Origin: Lepidurus packardi
Lineage: Eukaryota > Arthropoda > Branchiopoda > Notostraca > Triopsidae
Length of the DNA stretch: 64,000 nucleotides
Direction of reading: 5' to 3'
Assembly (NCBI GenBank): GCA_023053545.1
Contig: JAKZAN010000004.1
Span: 248,001 to 312,000 of the forward strand
Below are positions 21,679 through 32,100 of this stretch, piece by piece. The position numbers were made by a program, and so were the translations under genes. The notes beneath the pieces were generated by a model. That model was not told the DNA's origin, made no database searches, and saw only the letters and a list, made by a program, of their open reading frames with translations. Within the stretch, counting starts at the first letter, position 1. The number at the start of each line of letters is the position of its first letter.

Positions 21679-23639
21679 TTACTTTTTTTTGAAATCCAGA
21701 TCTTCCAACGTTTCGGGAAGCGGTTGGCCTTTGGTTTCGGGCAGTAATAACCCCGAAAGGCCGCCAATCACAGCTAAGCATCCGTATATGACCATAGGCA
21801 AAGGTTTCCAAGTATCGGCCTGTAAAAAAAATAAATAAAAAAACTGCACCGTGATCTCATACTTCAGTTAAAAGGCATTCTACCAGTAATAGAACATAAG
21901 GCGCAATCATTCCTCCCACCTTAGCGGAGGTGGATGCAACACCCATACCAACGCTACGTACTATAGTTGGGTACAGTTCTGCCGTGTATATAATAACCAA
22001 GCCGTACGCAGCAGAAATGGCCATTTTGCCTACCATTGCGAATATGATGTTCAACCAAACCATTCCTAGACGACCAAAAATCAGTTCAGAACTAGAGGCA
22101 ATGCATTGCATTACTTGCTGGTACGACCGTCGTTACGAAAAGCATGGTACCCGTGACCAGACACAAGCAAGCTAAGGACAGGCGTCTTCCCATGTATTTG
22201 TCGAAGAAAAATAGCGAAGTGTATCCAGGACATTCAACGGCTACGGAGATAAAAAAATTTAGAAGCAAATTACCTCCAAGGTTGGACACATTGAACGACA
22301 GTCCCCAGAACACTGCGTTGCATACAAACCTTTACGATTAATTATTAGAATACTACTAAATTGGAAGATGTTTTACCAAATAAGACACAGATTCAAGGCG
22401 ATAAAGCGTATTTGAGGATGACGCAAAACGTCTCTGAATGTTTGATCTTTATGTTTCTTTCTGCTGTCGGCATTTGCGCTTCTTTGCATGTCTCGCAATA
22501 TCTGATCCACAGTAACTGGATCGATGTTCATCTTGTTGATTTTCGCGGCTGCGAACACATTTTGCTTTGCTTGCTGGAGCTTCCCTTTGACTATTAGCCA
22601 CCGGGTAGATTCCGTTAAAACCCTGTGGAAATTAAAAACAGCCATTTTCAGTTCTAGCAATAACGCATTCTCTACTGCAACTATTCTTACCACCAGTACG
22701 GAATTAAGACCAGGCCAGTTATGCTAAGAGCGGTATTTAGCCATCTCCAGTTCTTTATGAAGTACGCGTACACTCCAAACAACAAGTAACCGATGGTGGA
22801 GGTCAAGTTGAAAACGATGCCCGGAATTAATCGGTCTTGCGGGCCCACAAGTTCTACGCCTATATAATAGATCCGTTATAGCTCTACCTGCTAACTTGAA
22901 TCCATAAATGCGTGTACCTAAAATGAAGACCGTGGCCACTGCCGCAGAGGTACCGCCAACGATAAAACGCAAGACAATAAAGCTGTAGAACTCGGGCATG
23001 ACACCGGCTAGCGTTCCAACTATCATTTGCACCATAATAGCCCCGCACAGAGTGGTTTTGCGTCCAATTCTACGAACAATCAAACTCGGGTCAAGTGCTT
23101 ATAGAAATCAATACGCTATTACTTGTCGGACAGAATTCCTAAGACAGTTCCACCACAGAATATTCCGCCTTCAAAAACGGCTTGAGCGGTGGCTCTCATC
23201 CAAGATCTGTCACATACCAAATCCCACTAGTAGAAAACGAAAATTAAGAATAAAATAAGAGGAAACGGCTTCAAATTACCTCCATGACAGCACTCGACTG
23301 ATAGTCGGAAGTGTCGTAAACATACCGCTCACATTTAATCGCATTTGCACCTCCGTTTGTGGACCCATGAGGATCCAACATGAAGCATTGCGACCTGCGC
23401 TGGTTCGTCGAATCCCAAGGTACGCTTTTATTGAGAACGTCCTGCGATAGAGTGTAGTTTGCGCCCAATTCTTCAAAGGGCAAAAGACATCTATGGGCTG
23501 GCGTGGCACCCAGGAAGACCCAAGCTACATGAGGCATGGATAATATGATAGGTGCCAAGTACATGTACAAAAGCTTCCGTTTCTGGTAAGGTCCATACCG
23601 TCCCATCTGCTCCAAGAGTAGAGCATATCCCGTCGACAT
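21679..23639 (-). CDS. SLC22-type organic ion transporter (MFS)
   Basis: Eight exons on the minus strand: 23280-23639, 23123-23226, 22918-23069, 22691-22859, 22377-22622, 22115-22329, 21884-22065 and 21679-21819. Introns are 47-68 nt and phases are consistent, giving 522 residues. Family marks in order: GRYGPYQKRK near the start; TM1 and a Cys-rich, N-glycosylatable loop (residues about 45-118); WDLVCDRSWMRATAQ; ILSDKIGRKTT (MFS loop 2-3); FIVGGTSAAV; ELVGPQDR; PYWWVLTESTRWLIVKGK (family PESPRWL, with Thr and Thr variants); AELYPTIVRSVGMG and LLLPETKGQPLPET. Plasma-membrane transport of organic cations or anions is inferred. I saw no stop or frameshift. The Met at 23637-23639 is the first in frame before the family N-terminus; an upstream exon cannot be excluded. 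Confidence 0.85.
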
Positions 23640-24342
23640 TGCACGAAGCACTAGTTCGTCTTTTCGTAACTTATAAAACACTGGAATACAAGAACCATTT
23701 TTCTGTTTTTTTAAATACAGACCGGATTACATTGAACACATCGGAGAAGGAAGCGAGCACTTTCCCAGAACCAATCCGCCCTCGACACGTGCACCCTAAC
23801 AATATTTTTGATTCCCATTTTATGCGGTTGCCTGCTATCCTTCCACGGACCAGTTCCGCGAGATTCTAAGAAATACGTTGACCAGACGTTGGGCAGGGTC
23901 TCAACGTTGTTTTGAAACAATGGTGTTTTCTGTTTTTCTTGTTACAAGTCATCCGGACTACCATGTAGTCGGACTTCCTAACTCCCTCATCTTTGTCATA
24001 CCACGATTTCGTTCTATCGATGACCATCTGCATATAAACTACGTCAAGGACGTAAGAAGGCCTTATGTAAGCACGTAAAGTAGGCCACAGTTCAAGATCA
24101 CCATTATTTTTCAAGAAAAAATCGCTCTAGAAAATGCTTTCCACAATGTAATGGAAGTCACCCACTCGATGGACAAGGGTGATGAAGTTTATTTTAGATA
24201 CTACAATACATCAGTGGGATAGTCCACAGGGAACGTTAACTTCCTGTAGTTTGTAGCAGTTTGTCAGCCAGTTCCACCTCCATTCTCGATCTCGGCCTTA
24301 AAATTCACGTTAAGTTAGTCTGATCAATAGCTTACGCAAAGG
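23640..24342. other. spacer between transporter and its pseudo-copy
   Basis: A possible 5' UTR acceptor (tattccag) lies just upstream of the transporter start. The remainder shows no recognised gene. Confidence 0.4.
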
Positions 24343-24620
24343 TTACTTAGTTTTAAAAGGCCGATCGGCCATTTTTTCAGGCAAAGGTAGGCCTTTATTT
24401 TCGAGCAGTAATAATGCCAGAAGTCCACCCATGACCGCCAAGCATCCATATAAAACCATAGGCAATGGTTTCCAACTATCGGCCTAAGGAAACTCGGTTT
24501 TCTACCCACCTTTTCTTAGATAGTATAGAAGATATAGGAAAAAGGGTGCTTCCTGGTAAAAAGGAGCTGTAATTCCACCGATTCGAGCCGATGTGGACGA
24601 AACTCCCATGCCGTACTATT
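24343..24620 (-). pseudogene. SLC22-type transporter 3' fragment (second copy)
   Basis: The terminal exon 24343-24483 (ADSWKPLPMVLYGCLAVMGG ... LPLPEKMADRP then stop) matches the last exon of the intact gene. Upstream, GMGVSSTSARIGGITAP matches the penultimate exon, but it is preceded by a stop and garbled sequence, and no earlier exons exist. It is the truncated remains of a tandem duplicate. Confidence 0.7.
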
Positions 24621-25560
24621 TTTCTGCTCCTACTAATACGGGAAACTAAGGAGCAAAATCAGTACGTGGATATATTTACATCTTAATAACAAAGTAATTG
24701 GAAGAGTTGCGTTACGAACATGAGCCATATGTAACTAACTTAAACGGGACAAGGTAAGCATACTCTCGTGCCGAGATTGGAACATCTCGCGAGGATCTAT
24801 GCCTAGCCCTAAACAGCCTTAGGCTATACCCAAGCATACACTTAACTTGAAGCCTGACCCTAAATAGATATAGCTTGTCTCCCACGAGCAAATATAATCA
24901 AGGTCTATCCTCTCCCCAAAAGCAAAGGACTAGACGATATTCATACATGGACATGGTCGAGGCTTAATTACGCAAGCGCCCAGCCGGCCTGTAAGTAAAC
25001 ACTCTCCACCGAGACTTGAAGCCAGTTGGAGTTACAGTTAACCTGAGTCTAATAGGGCGCTTGCGTCTAATAGTCTAATAGCTTTACAGTTGATTTCAGT
25101 CGAAACCTGGATACCCACGAACTCCGTTTACCGACATCTCCCCTCCTCGAGCCCGTGTTCTTGACCGTTGTGACTATGAGTTCCTAATGAGCCCCTACCC
25201 CACTTTTCACCCCCGTTTTTTAAGCCGTTTTTACTACATCCCCGAGAATATCATTAGCCTTAGTGATGCTATGATGCTATGGATTCAGCCATGTTGTGGA
25301 AGGGTAAGAGACGATTCACTAGAACGGTCTATGGAATGCCGTTTGGGACAAAAGCAGAGGTTAAACTGAGAGTCCCCTTGGGGAACGGGTTTGACGCCGG
25401 CTTTGACGCTTTGACGCCGGCTTTGACGCTAATCTGTGACTTCAAAAAGTAGTGCCCATTGCCGTGAGATATCGATATCTTAGTCATGAGTCCCGAGTCT
25501 TGAGTACAAAACGAACGCTTATAGGCATAACTTTACAATTGCTCCACCCATGGGGCGTTG
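24621..25560. other. unassigned intergenic sequence
   Basis: No gene recognised. A short tandem duplication of ttgacgccggctttgacgc lies at about 25390-25428. Confidence 0.4.
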
Positions 25561-25575
25561 TTTGTAGAAAATAAT

Positions 25576-25730
<155 letters not shown>

Positions 25731-25899
25731 TAGAAAATAACCAAAAGCAATGTATGAATTGTTCGATATCGACAAAGGAGATAAATAAACAAGGGGCGGG
25801 TTAAGTTTAAGTCTGGCCACAAGAGTACTCGCTATAGACTTGCATGACTTGAGACCAAAACCACAGTATAAAGGTTTCACAGTATGGTAACTGGGGGTA

Positions 25900-26186
25900 T
25901 GTTGAGGCGAAAAGGAAGAATGGAATAAAGATGAAAAGGAAGAGCTGAAGGACAGAAGGGATTATGACGTATGGTTGTTATCGTCGTGACGGTTGGGGGT
26001 GGGAAGAGAGTCGCTCGCGTCGAATACGAAAATACAGAGTTTTTTTGTGCTGAAAGTGTAACTTGAGTCAAATCAATTTGAATCCTATATACAATCAAAG
26101 TTAACTCGGTGTAAGTCCGTTTCCAATATGGATAATAAAAACAAATTAGCCAGCCGGTGTTCAGCATAGTGATATTCGTAAAAACA
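25900..26186 (+). repeat. BEL 5' LTR
   Basis: 287 bp. Identical to the 3' LTR by eye except for one base and a 21-bp unit present once here and twice in the 3' copy. Confidence 0.92.
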
Positions 26187-26384
26187 ATTGGTCCTCCGGA
26201 ACCGGATTTGGTTGGTTTGTGAGACAAGCAACATATTGTGAAAAGTGCTTTTCCGAGGAGTCAAGCCGCTAGCGATACTTCAGCGACACCGAGTTCGTTT
26301 TTTTCGTCGTGTTTACCCGAGAGGTCAGAGTCCATTGGGCGTTTCAAGTCGAAGTCTCTTCAGCCAGGGCAACCATCAGTCAAG

Positions 26385-29300
26385 ATGGCCGCTGCCAATT
26401 CCGAAGAGTTTCCAAAAGTAAACGTACGTCAACTCAAGAGGAAACGAACGACTCTCAGGACCAGAATCACCGAGTTCTGTAAGGATATCGAGCACTTCAT
26501 CAGCGAGAAAGACTCGAGACGGTTAATGCAGAGCAGGTTGAAGGAATGTCGAAACGCCTACCAAGAGGTCGAGAGCATCAACGAAAAACTTTTTGATCTC
26601 CTGGAAGATGATGACGAAGAAGCCGGAAGGGAAGCGAACCTCCAGATCAAGTACTGGGGTAAAATTGAAGCAGCATCGGAAGCGATAACCGTTTATCGGG
26701 AGCAGCATCCGGACGGCTCTTCAATCACATCCCTTCACGACCAAGTAAACCCTTCGCCAGCTGTCGGTAGCAGAGCTCAATCCGAAAAATCAGAGCATGC
26801 CGAACACGATGATCAAGATCACTCCGTAGACCTGGTTGACGCCGTGAGCCAGATATCACAACGTTTGAGTCAGAGCCTAGCCAGAACTCTGGAAGAGATT
26901 TTGGATAAAGCGAAGAACCCACGGCAACCCAAAGCAAACGCAGTGAAACATCGCGTGTCGGAGTGGCTGGACAGCCAAAACATCGAGAGTGAAGCCCCAG
27001 ATGACTGGATCGACACATACGTAAGCGGCAGAGAAATCACGAAGCAAGAAAGCTCCGAGTGCAGAAACCAGTCTGCTGGACCTATGATGGAACCATATTC
27101 CGGCTTAGCGCTGGAGTGGTTCCAGTGGATTGACCTTTTTAGGTCACTAGTTCACCAGAAGCGGAAAAGCCCCGCGGAGAAATTAGCAATTCTGCGAACC
27201 AGCCTTCGAGGAGATTGCGTGGATATCGTTTATGGCCTCGGCGGAGGAGAGCACGCCTACAAGGAAGCGCTGAGCCGACTCAAGCAAACCTGCGGTCGGA
27301 GAGATGTCCTGAGAGCAGCCCACATTCAAGCCCTGGAGAAACTTGAAGTCGGGAAAGGAAACCCAACCGCCTTCAAGAGATTTGCCGAGCGTACGCGAAC
27401 TCACCTGTTTGACCTTAGTCGTATAGGGGGCAGCAGCCAAAGGGACATCATCGAGAGAGTCACGGCGAGGCTGAATATTCAAGACCGTCTGGCATGGAAC
27501 GAAGGTTGCGCTTCGGGCGTCTTCTGCCACGACTTAGAACGTTTTGGCTCGTGGCTGTGCGCAAGAGCGGCAGCGTACCAAAACGCGTACGACATTGCAA
27601 AGGACCAGGAAAAGGCGCCCAAGGAAGCTGACAAAAAGCTCAAAGGCAGGAGCAACAATGCCTCAACCGAATCTCCTAAGGACAACAAGCCAACAGGTTG
27701 CTGGAGCTGTGGAGATGACCATCGACTAGAAGAGTGTTCTAAATTCAAAACTATGCAGCTAAGCGACCGAATAAAGACTGTAGAAGGGAAAAGACTATGT
27801 TTCTCATGTCCACGGGGGAGGCATCAATCCAAGGACTGCAGGACGGGCAGGGAGTGCGGCATCAATGGATGCAAGCGCCGTCACCACCGCCTCCTGCACA
27901 GGAATGAAGCCGCGGTCGAAGGAACCTCCGCTCATGCAACACGAAACCGACCACAAGCGGTCGCCTTGGGCGTCATGACCGTGCGGGTGGTCGACGCCAA
28001 GGGAAGAAGAGTAAAAGCGAACATGCTGATCGATGAAGGGAGCGACATTTCACTCATCCAACAGTCTTTCCTGCGACGTCTTGGATTTTCCGGGGAATGT
28101 AATGACTTGAAACTTCGAGGAGTAGCAGGCAAGCGGGGTGACTATCGTTCGCAAGAGACAGAGATCCAGATCGAGGGAGAGGATGGCCCATTGTGGATTC
28201 GCGTGAACTCAATCCCGACGGTGTGTAGCCCAACAGCGGAATTTGCGTGGTCGAAGTTGAAGAGTGAGTGGACTCACATGAAAGACTTACCACTACATGA
28301 TTCCAGGGGAGTAATTAACATTTTAATTGGGTGCGACCATATTCACCTTCTCACTCCCAGAGAAACGCGTCATGGGAAACAAGGAGAACCTGGTGCCGTA
28401 AGAACCGCTTTTGGATGGGTGGCGAGAGGAGTCATTCAACAAGGAACCGCGAGATTAGCGCACGTCAACCTCATCCGAGGAGTTTACGGAGAGCTCGATG
28501 TTAGCTTCCGGAAGTTCTGTGAAACCGAATCCTTCGGTACAGAGCACAGCAGGGGACCGGCCTTGTCAGGCGAAGACTCGAGGGCCCTCAATATGGTTCT
28601 TCAAGGGACGAAGAGGCTCGAAACCGGGTACGAAGTCGCCCTGCCGTGGCGTGAGGGAGAGCCCAACCTCAAGAACAATCGGGCTTTGGCGGAGCAGCGT
28701 TTCGTGGCGATGGAACGGAAGTTCGCCAAGGACAGGGCGTACGAAAAGGACTACGAGGAGGCCATACAAAAGTACGTAGTTCACGGGTACGCCCATAAAG
28801 TTACAGCGTTGGAAGAGATACAGCACCCGCAGCAGTATTATCTACCGCACCACGGGGTGTACAAAAAGTCCGCGACTAACAAGAAGTTACGCATTGTATT
28901 CGACGCCGCAGCCACGTTTGCCGGTAAATGCTTGAACGATGCATTGTTACCTGGACCAGCTTTACAAGCGGAAATCCCGATCGTTTTTTTGAAGTTTCGC
29001 GAGTTTGGTGTCGCGTTTGTTGCCGACATCGAAGCAATGTTTAGCCGCATTCGATTACGAGAAGAAGATGCCCGATTCCACCGTTTCCTTTGGAAAGAGA
29101 AGGGCAGCAACGTGATGGAAGTGTTCCAAATGGACCGCCTGGCGTTTGGGGACTGTTGCTCTCCGTTCATCGCCATTCAAACCGTAAGGAGAACGGCCGA
29201 AGACCACGGGGCAGATTTCCCGGAAGCCGCGGAAGCTGTAACGAATAATCTATATATGGACGACTATTTGGACAGCAAGGCGACCGAAGATCAAGCCACC

Positions 29301-31736
29301 ACGAGAATTAAAGAGGTCAGCGACCTCTTACGCAGAGGCGACTTCAACTTGGGCAAGTGGGTCTCCAACCGGCCGCATATCCTCGACTCCCGCAACAGTA
29401 TGGACTTAGCTAGCTTAGCATCGAAGGAAGAGGAGTTCGGAACCAAAGTATTGGGGATATACTGGATCCCATTGCGAGACGTCTTGACGTCGAAGGAAGT
29501 TGGGCCGCACGAGGTGAAGTTTACCCGACGCGGATTGTTGAGGATCCTGGCGGAAGTCTTCGACCCTATGGGGTTCTTAGCACCCGTGACAGTTAAGGCG
29601 AAAATTAAGCACCGAGAACTGGGTCTCGGAGGTTTAGATTGGGATGACGAGATTCCGTTGGAGGCACGTCAATGGTGGCAACATTGGTTGGATTTGCTTC
29701 AGGATCTTCGACGAGCTGAGATACCTAGATGTCTTTTCCCGGACGAAGATGCCATTGATTATGTGGAATTACACACCTTTAATGACGCTTCTCAGGAAGC
29801 TGTGGCAGCCGTAGTCTACGTCCGAGTTGTTCACAAGGATGGCAGCGTTCGCACGAACATCGTCATGGCTAAAACGAAGCTCACACCGTTAAAGACTATA
29901 TCGGTAGCCAAGGCGGAGCTAAATGCAGCCTTGTTAGGAGCCCGGCTGACGAACTATGTCGAGAAGGGGTTGCGACGAATTGTCGAGCGGAGGATTTTAT
30001 GGACGGACAGCTCATGCGTCCGTAACTGGATTCGCGGCACATCATCGTTCTACAAGCCGTTCGTCAGCAACCGAATAGGTGAGATTCAAACAATAACTCG
30101 CCCCGAAGAATGGCGCTACGTTCCAGGCAGCCGCAACAGCAGCGATCTCGCCACGAGATCTAACTTGCACGTAGATCGGAACGACTTAGAACCCTGGTTT
30201 ATGGGGCCTGATTTCCTCAGACGGGAGGAAGTTACGTGGCCAAGAGACACCCCATGGATAATTAATCATGAAGAGATGCGACACACTCAGGAACATCGCT
30301 CCTTTGTTACGTCGCAGATTTGTGAGGAAGTCGATTGGGAAAGTGTCAAGCCTGAAGACTGCGCCGGCTTCCGAAATCTAACGGACCCATTGAAGAATCT
30401 TGTCAAGGCCTGTCAGTGGCAGTCATTCGGTCCGGACGTAGAAAGACTACGTGAAGGAGTCAATTTGGCAAAGAGTTCGAAAATCCTAGCCTTTAATCCG
30501 TTCCTTGGAACGGACGAGTTATTGCGCGTCGGTGGGAGGTTAGACGCAGCTGACCTGCCGTACGAAAACAAACACCCCGTGCTGCTACCATCGAAGCACC
30601 CGCTGACGGAGAGAATCATTGAAGATTTCCATCGTCGACTCCTGCACGCCGGGATCAACCACGTGCTAGCCCACCTTAGGGAGATGTATTGGATAGTAAA
30701 CGGTCGTGAAGCCGTCAAACGCGTTCGAAGGAGATGCGTCGAATGCAAGATCGAAACCGCACGACCAGCGACGCAACTCATGGGAGAACTTCCCCGGGAA
30801 CGGCTGGACGTCGATTCTCCATTTTCTCACACGTCAGTGGATTACTTCGGGCCACCGGAAATCGTTCAAGGGAATAACCGGGTCACGAAGCGGTACGGAG
30901 CTCTGTTCACCTGTATGGTGACCAGAGCTGTTTATTTGGATTTAGCACGGTCTCTATCCACGGATGATTTCCTCCTCGTACTTCGGCGCTTCATTTCGAC
31001 CCGTGGCAAACCATTAAGCATTTATTCCGACAATGGGACCAACTTTGTGGGAGCCGAGAAAGAACTGAATCAGCTGGTCGAGGCCACGCGTGAAGATGAA
31101 GCTTTGAAGAACTTCTGCGAAGGGCGAGGCATCCGATGGACATTCCAACCACCTCAGGCACCACATTTTGGTGGTGTACACGAAGGTTTGGTAAAGTCCG
31201 CCAAGAGGGCACTGTACAAGGTGTTGGCAATCGAGCGAGAAAACCGAAAAGGCGTTTCCGAGGATGTGTTAAGAACATTGTTGTACGAAGTGGCCGGGTT
31301 TTTGAATGGACGCCCGTTGATGTATGTCAGCTCTGATCCCAAGGACATGCGCACGATTACACCTTTAGATTTTCTGAATCAAAGATCCTCGTCTATTCCG
31401 GTGGGGCAGGTGCCCAAAAGCACCCCCCGGAAACTTTTCAAGTATCTACAGCATCTTACCACGGTTCTGTGGGATGTGTGGAAGAAACATTACATCCCCA
31501 CCCTAACCCGCCGTTCAAAGTGGCTTACGCGCCAAAGAAATTTCCAAGAAGGTGATGCTGTACTGGTCTTAGAGCCAAATCTGGTACGAGGAAAGTGGTT
31601 GCATGGACGAATAACTGAGGTTTTCCGGGGGAAAGACGAGCTCGTACGTTCGGCGATGGTGAAAACCGATACCGGAATATACCACCGGCCGATTCATAAA
31701 CTTTTCCTATTAGACCCCGATCCCGCCTTAGAATAA
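26385..31736 (+). CDS. BEL/Pao gag-pol polyprotein
   Basis: Open from 26238 (a GTG). The first ATG is at 26385, giving 1783 residues. Positions from 26238: gag with a DUF1759-type region (about 270-450); zinc knuckle CWSCGDDHRLEEC (about 490) and further Cys/His clusters; aspartic protease with LIDEGSDISLI (about 598), where Glu follows the catalytic Asp as in other Pao elements; reverse transcriptase with LRIVFDAAA and the catalytic YMDD (about 1007); RNase H with FNDAS (about 1178); integrase with an HHCC finger (about 1461-1500) and DDE residues in VDYFG, YSDNGTNF and HEG; and a C-terminal DUF5641-like tail (about 1735-1825). There is no envelope gene. Cytoplasmic replication and integration functions are known from the family. 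Confidence 0.93.
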   Translation: MAAANSEEFPKVNVRQLKRKRTTLRTRITEFCKDIEHFISEKDSRRLMQSRLKECRNAYQEVESINEKLFDLLEDDDEEAGREANLQIKYWGKIEAASEAITVYREQHPDGSSITSLHDQVNPSPAVGSRAQSEKSEHAEHDDQDHSVDLVDAVSQISQRLSQSLARTLEEILDKAKNPRQPKANAVKHRVSEWLDSQNIESEAPDDWIDTYVSGREITKQESSECRNQSAGPMMEPYSGLALEWFQWIDLFRSLVHQKRKSPAEKLAILRTSLRGDCVDIVYGLGGGEHAYKEALSRLKQTCGRRDVLRAAHIQALEKLEVGKGNPTAFKRFAERTRTHLFDLSRIGGSSQRDIIERVTARLNIQDRLAWNEGCASGVFCHDLERFGSWLCARAAAYQNAYDIAKDQEKAPKEADKKLKGRSNNASTESPKDNKPTGCWSCGDDHRLEECSKFKTMQLSDRIKTVEGKRLCFSCPRGRHQSKDCRTGRECGINGCKRRHHRLLHRNEAAVEGTSAHATRNRPQAVALGVMTVRVVDAKGRRVKANMLIDEGSDISLIQQSFLRRLGFSGECNDLKLRGVAGKRGDYRSQETEIQIEGEDGPLWIRVNSIPTVCSPTAEFAWSKLKSEWTHMKDLPLHDSRGVINILIGCDHIHLLTPRETRHGKQGEPGAVRTAFGWVARGVIQQGTARLAHVNLIRGVYGELDVSFRKFCETESFGTEHSRGPALSGEDSRALNMVLQGTKRLETGYEVALPWREGEPNLKNNRALAEQRFVAMERKFAKDRAYEKDYEEAIQKYVVHGYAHKVTALEEIQHPQQYYLPHHGVYKKSATNKKLRIVFDAAATFAGKCLNDALLPGPALQAEIPIVFLKFREFGVAFVADIEAMFSRIRLREEDARFHRFLWKEKGSNVMEVFQMDRLAFGDCCSPFIAIQTVRRTAEDHGADFPEAAEAVTNNLYMDDYLDSKATEDQATTRIKEVSDLLRRGDFNLGKWVSNRPHILDSRNSMDLASLASKEEEFGTKVLGIYWIPLRDVLTSKEVGPHEVKFTRRGLLRILAEVFDPMGFLAPVTVKAKIKHRELGLGGLDWDDEIPLEARQWWQHWLDLLQDLRRAEIPRCLFPDEDAIDYVELHTFNDASQEAVAAVVYVRVVHKDGSVRTNIVMAKTKLTPLKTISVAKAELNAALLGARLTNYVEKGLRRIVERRILWTDSSCVRNWIRGTSSFYKPFVSNRIGEIQTITRPEEWRYVPGSRNSSDLATRSNLHVDRNDLEPWFMGPDFLRREEVTWPRDTPWIINHEEMRHTQEHRSFVTSQICEEVDWESVKPEDCAGFRNLTDPLKNLVKACQWQSFGPDVERLREGVNLAKSSKILAFNPFLGTDELLRVGGRLDAADLPYENKHPVLLPSKHPLTERIIEDFHRRLLHAGINHVLAHLREMYWIVNGREAVKRVRRRCVECKIETARPATQLMGELPRERLDVDSPFSHTSVDYFGPPEIVQGNNRVTKRYGALFTCMVTRAVYLDLARSLSTDDFLLVLRRFISTRGKPLSIYSDNGTNFVGAEKELNQLVEATREDEALKNFCEGRGIRWTFQPPQAPHFGGVHEGLVKSAKRALYKVLAIERENRKGVSEDVLRTLLYEVAGFLNGRPLMYVSSDPKDMRTITPLDFLNQRSSSIPVGQVPKSTPRKLFKYLQHLTTVLWDVWKKHYIPTLTRRSKWLTRQRNFQEGDAVLVLEPNLVRGKWLHGRITEVFRGKDELVRSAMVKTDTGIYHRPIHKLFLLDPDPALE

Positions 31737-31786
31737 AAAACTGGAGCAGCTCAGCGGAGCCCCGAGTCGCTGCTCGGGGGGGAGAA

Positions 31787-32095
31787 TGTTGAGGCGAAAA
31801 CGGAAGAATGGAATAAAGATGAAAAGGAAGAATTGAAAGATGAAAAGGAAGAGCTGAAGGACAGAAGGGATTATGACGTATGGTTGTTATCGTCGTGACG
31901 GTTGGGGGTGGGAAGAGAGTCGCTCGCGTCGAATACGAAAATACAGAGTTTTTTTGTGCTGAAAGTGTAACTTGAGTCAAATCAATTTGAATCCTATATA
32001 CAATCAAAGTTAACTCGGTGTAAGTCCGTTTCCAATATGGATAATAAAAACAAATTAGCCAGCCGGTGTTCAGCATAGTGATATTCGTAAAAACA
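31787..32095 (+). repeat. BEL 3' LTR
   Basis: 309 bp. Carries an extra tandem copy of a 21-bp aagatgaaaaggaagaa-type unit relative to the 5' LTR. Confidence 0.92.
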
Positions 32096-32100
32096 GGGTA

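Larger units (their letters stand above)
25895..32100 (+). mobile_element. BEL/Pao LTR retrotransposon, apparently complete
   Basis: Bounded by the 5-bp target duplication gggta (25895-25899 and 32096-32100). LTRs at 25900-26186 and 31787-32095 begin TGTTGAGG and end AAAACA. A primer-binding-like site (tggtcctccgg) starts at about 26189. A polypurine tract (ggggggagaa) sits directly before the right LTR. One long gag-pol frame fills the interior. Near-identical LTRs and an open frame point to a recent insertion. Confidence 0.93.

Noticed and set aside
22092-22115. Apparent frameshift in the SLC22-type transporter near 22110
   Set aside because: Resolved by a 49-nt GT-AG intron (22066-22114). 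Likewise the apparent breaks near 22880 and 23080 are introns of 58 and 53 nt, so the gene is intact.
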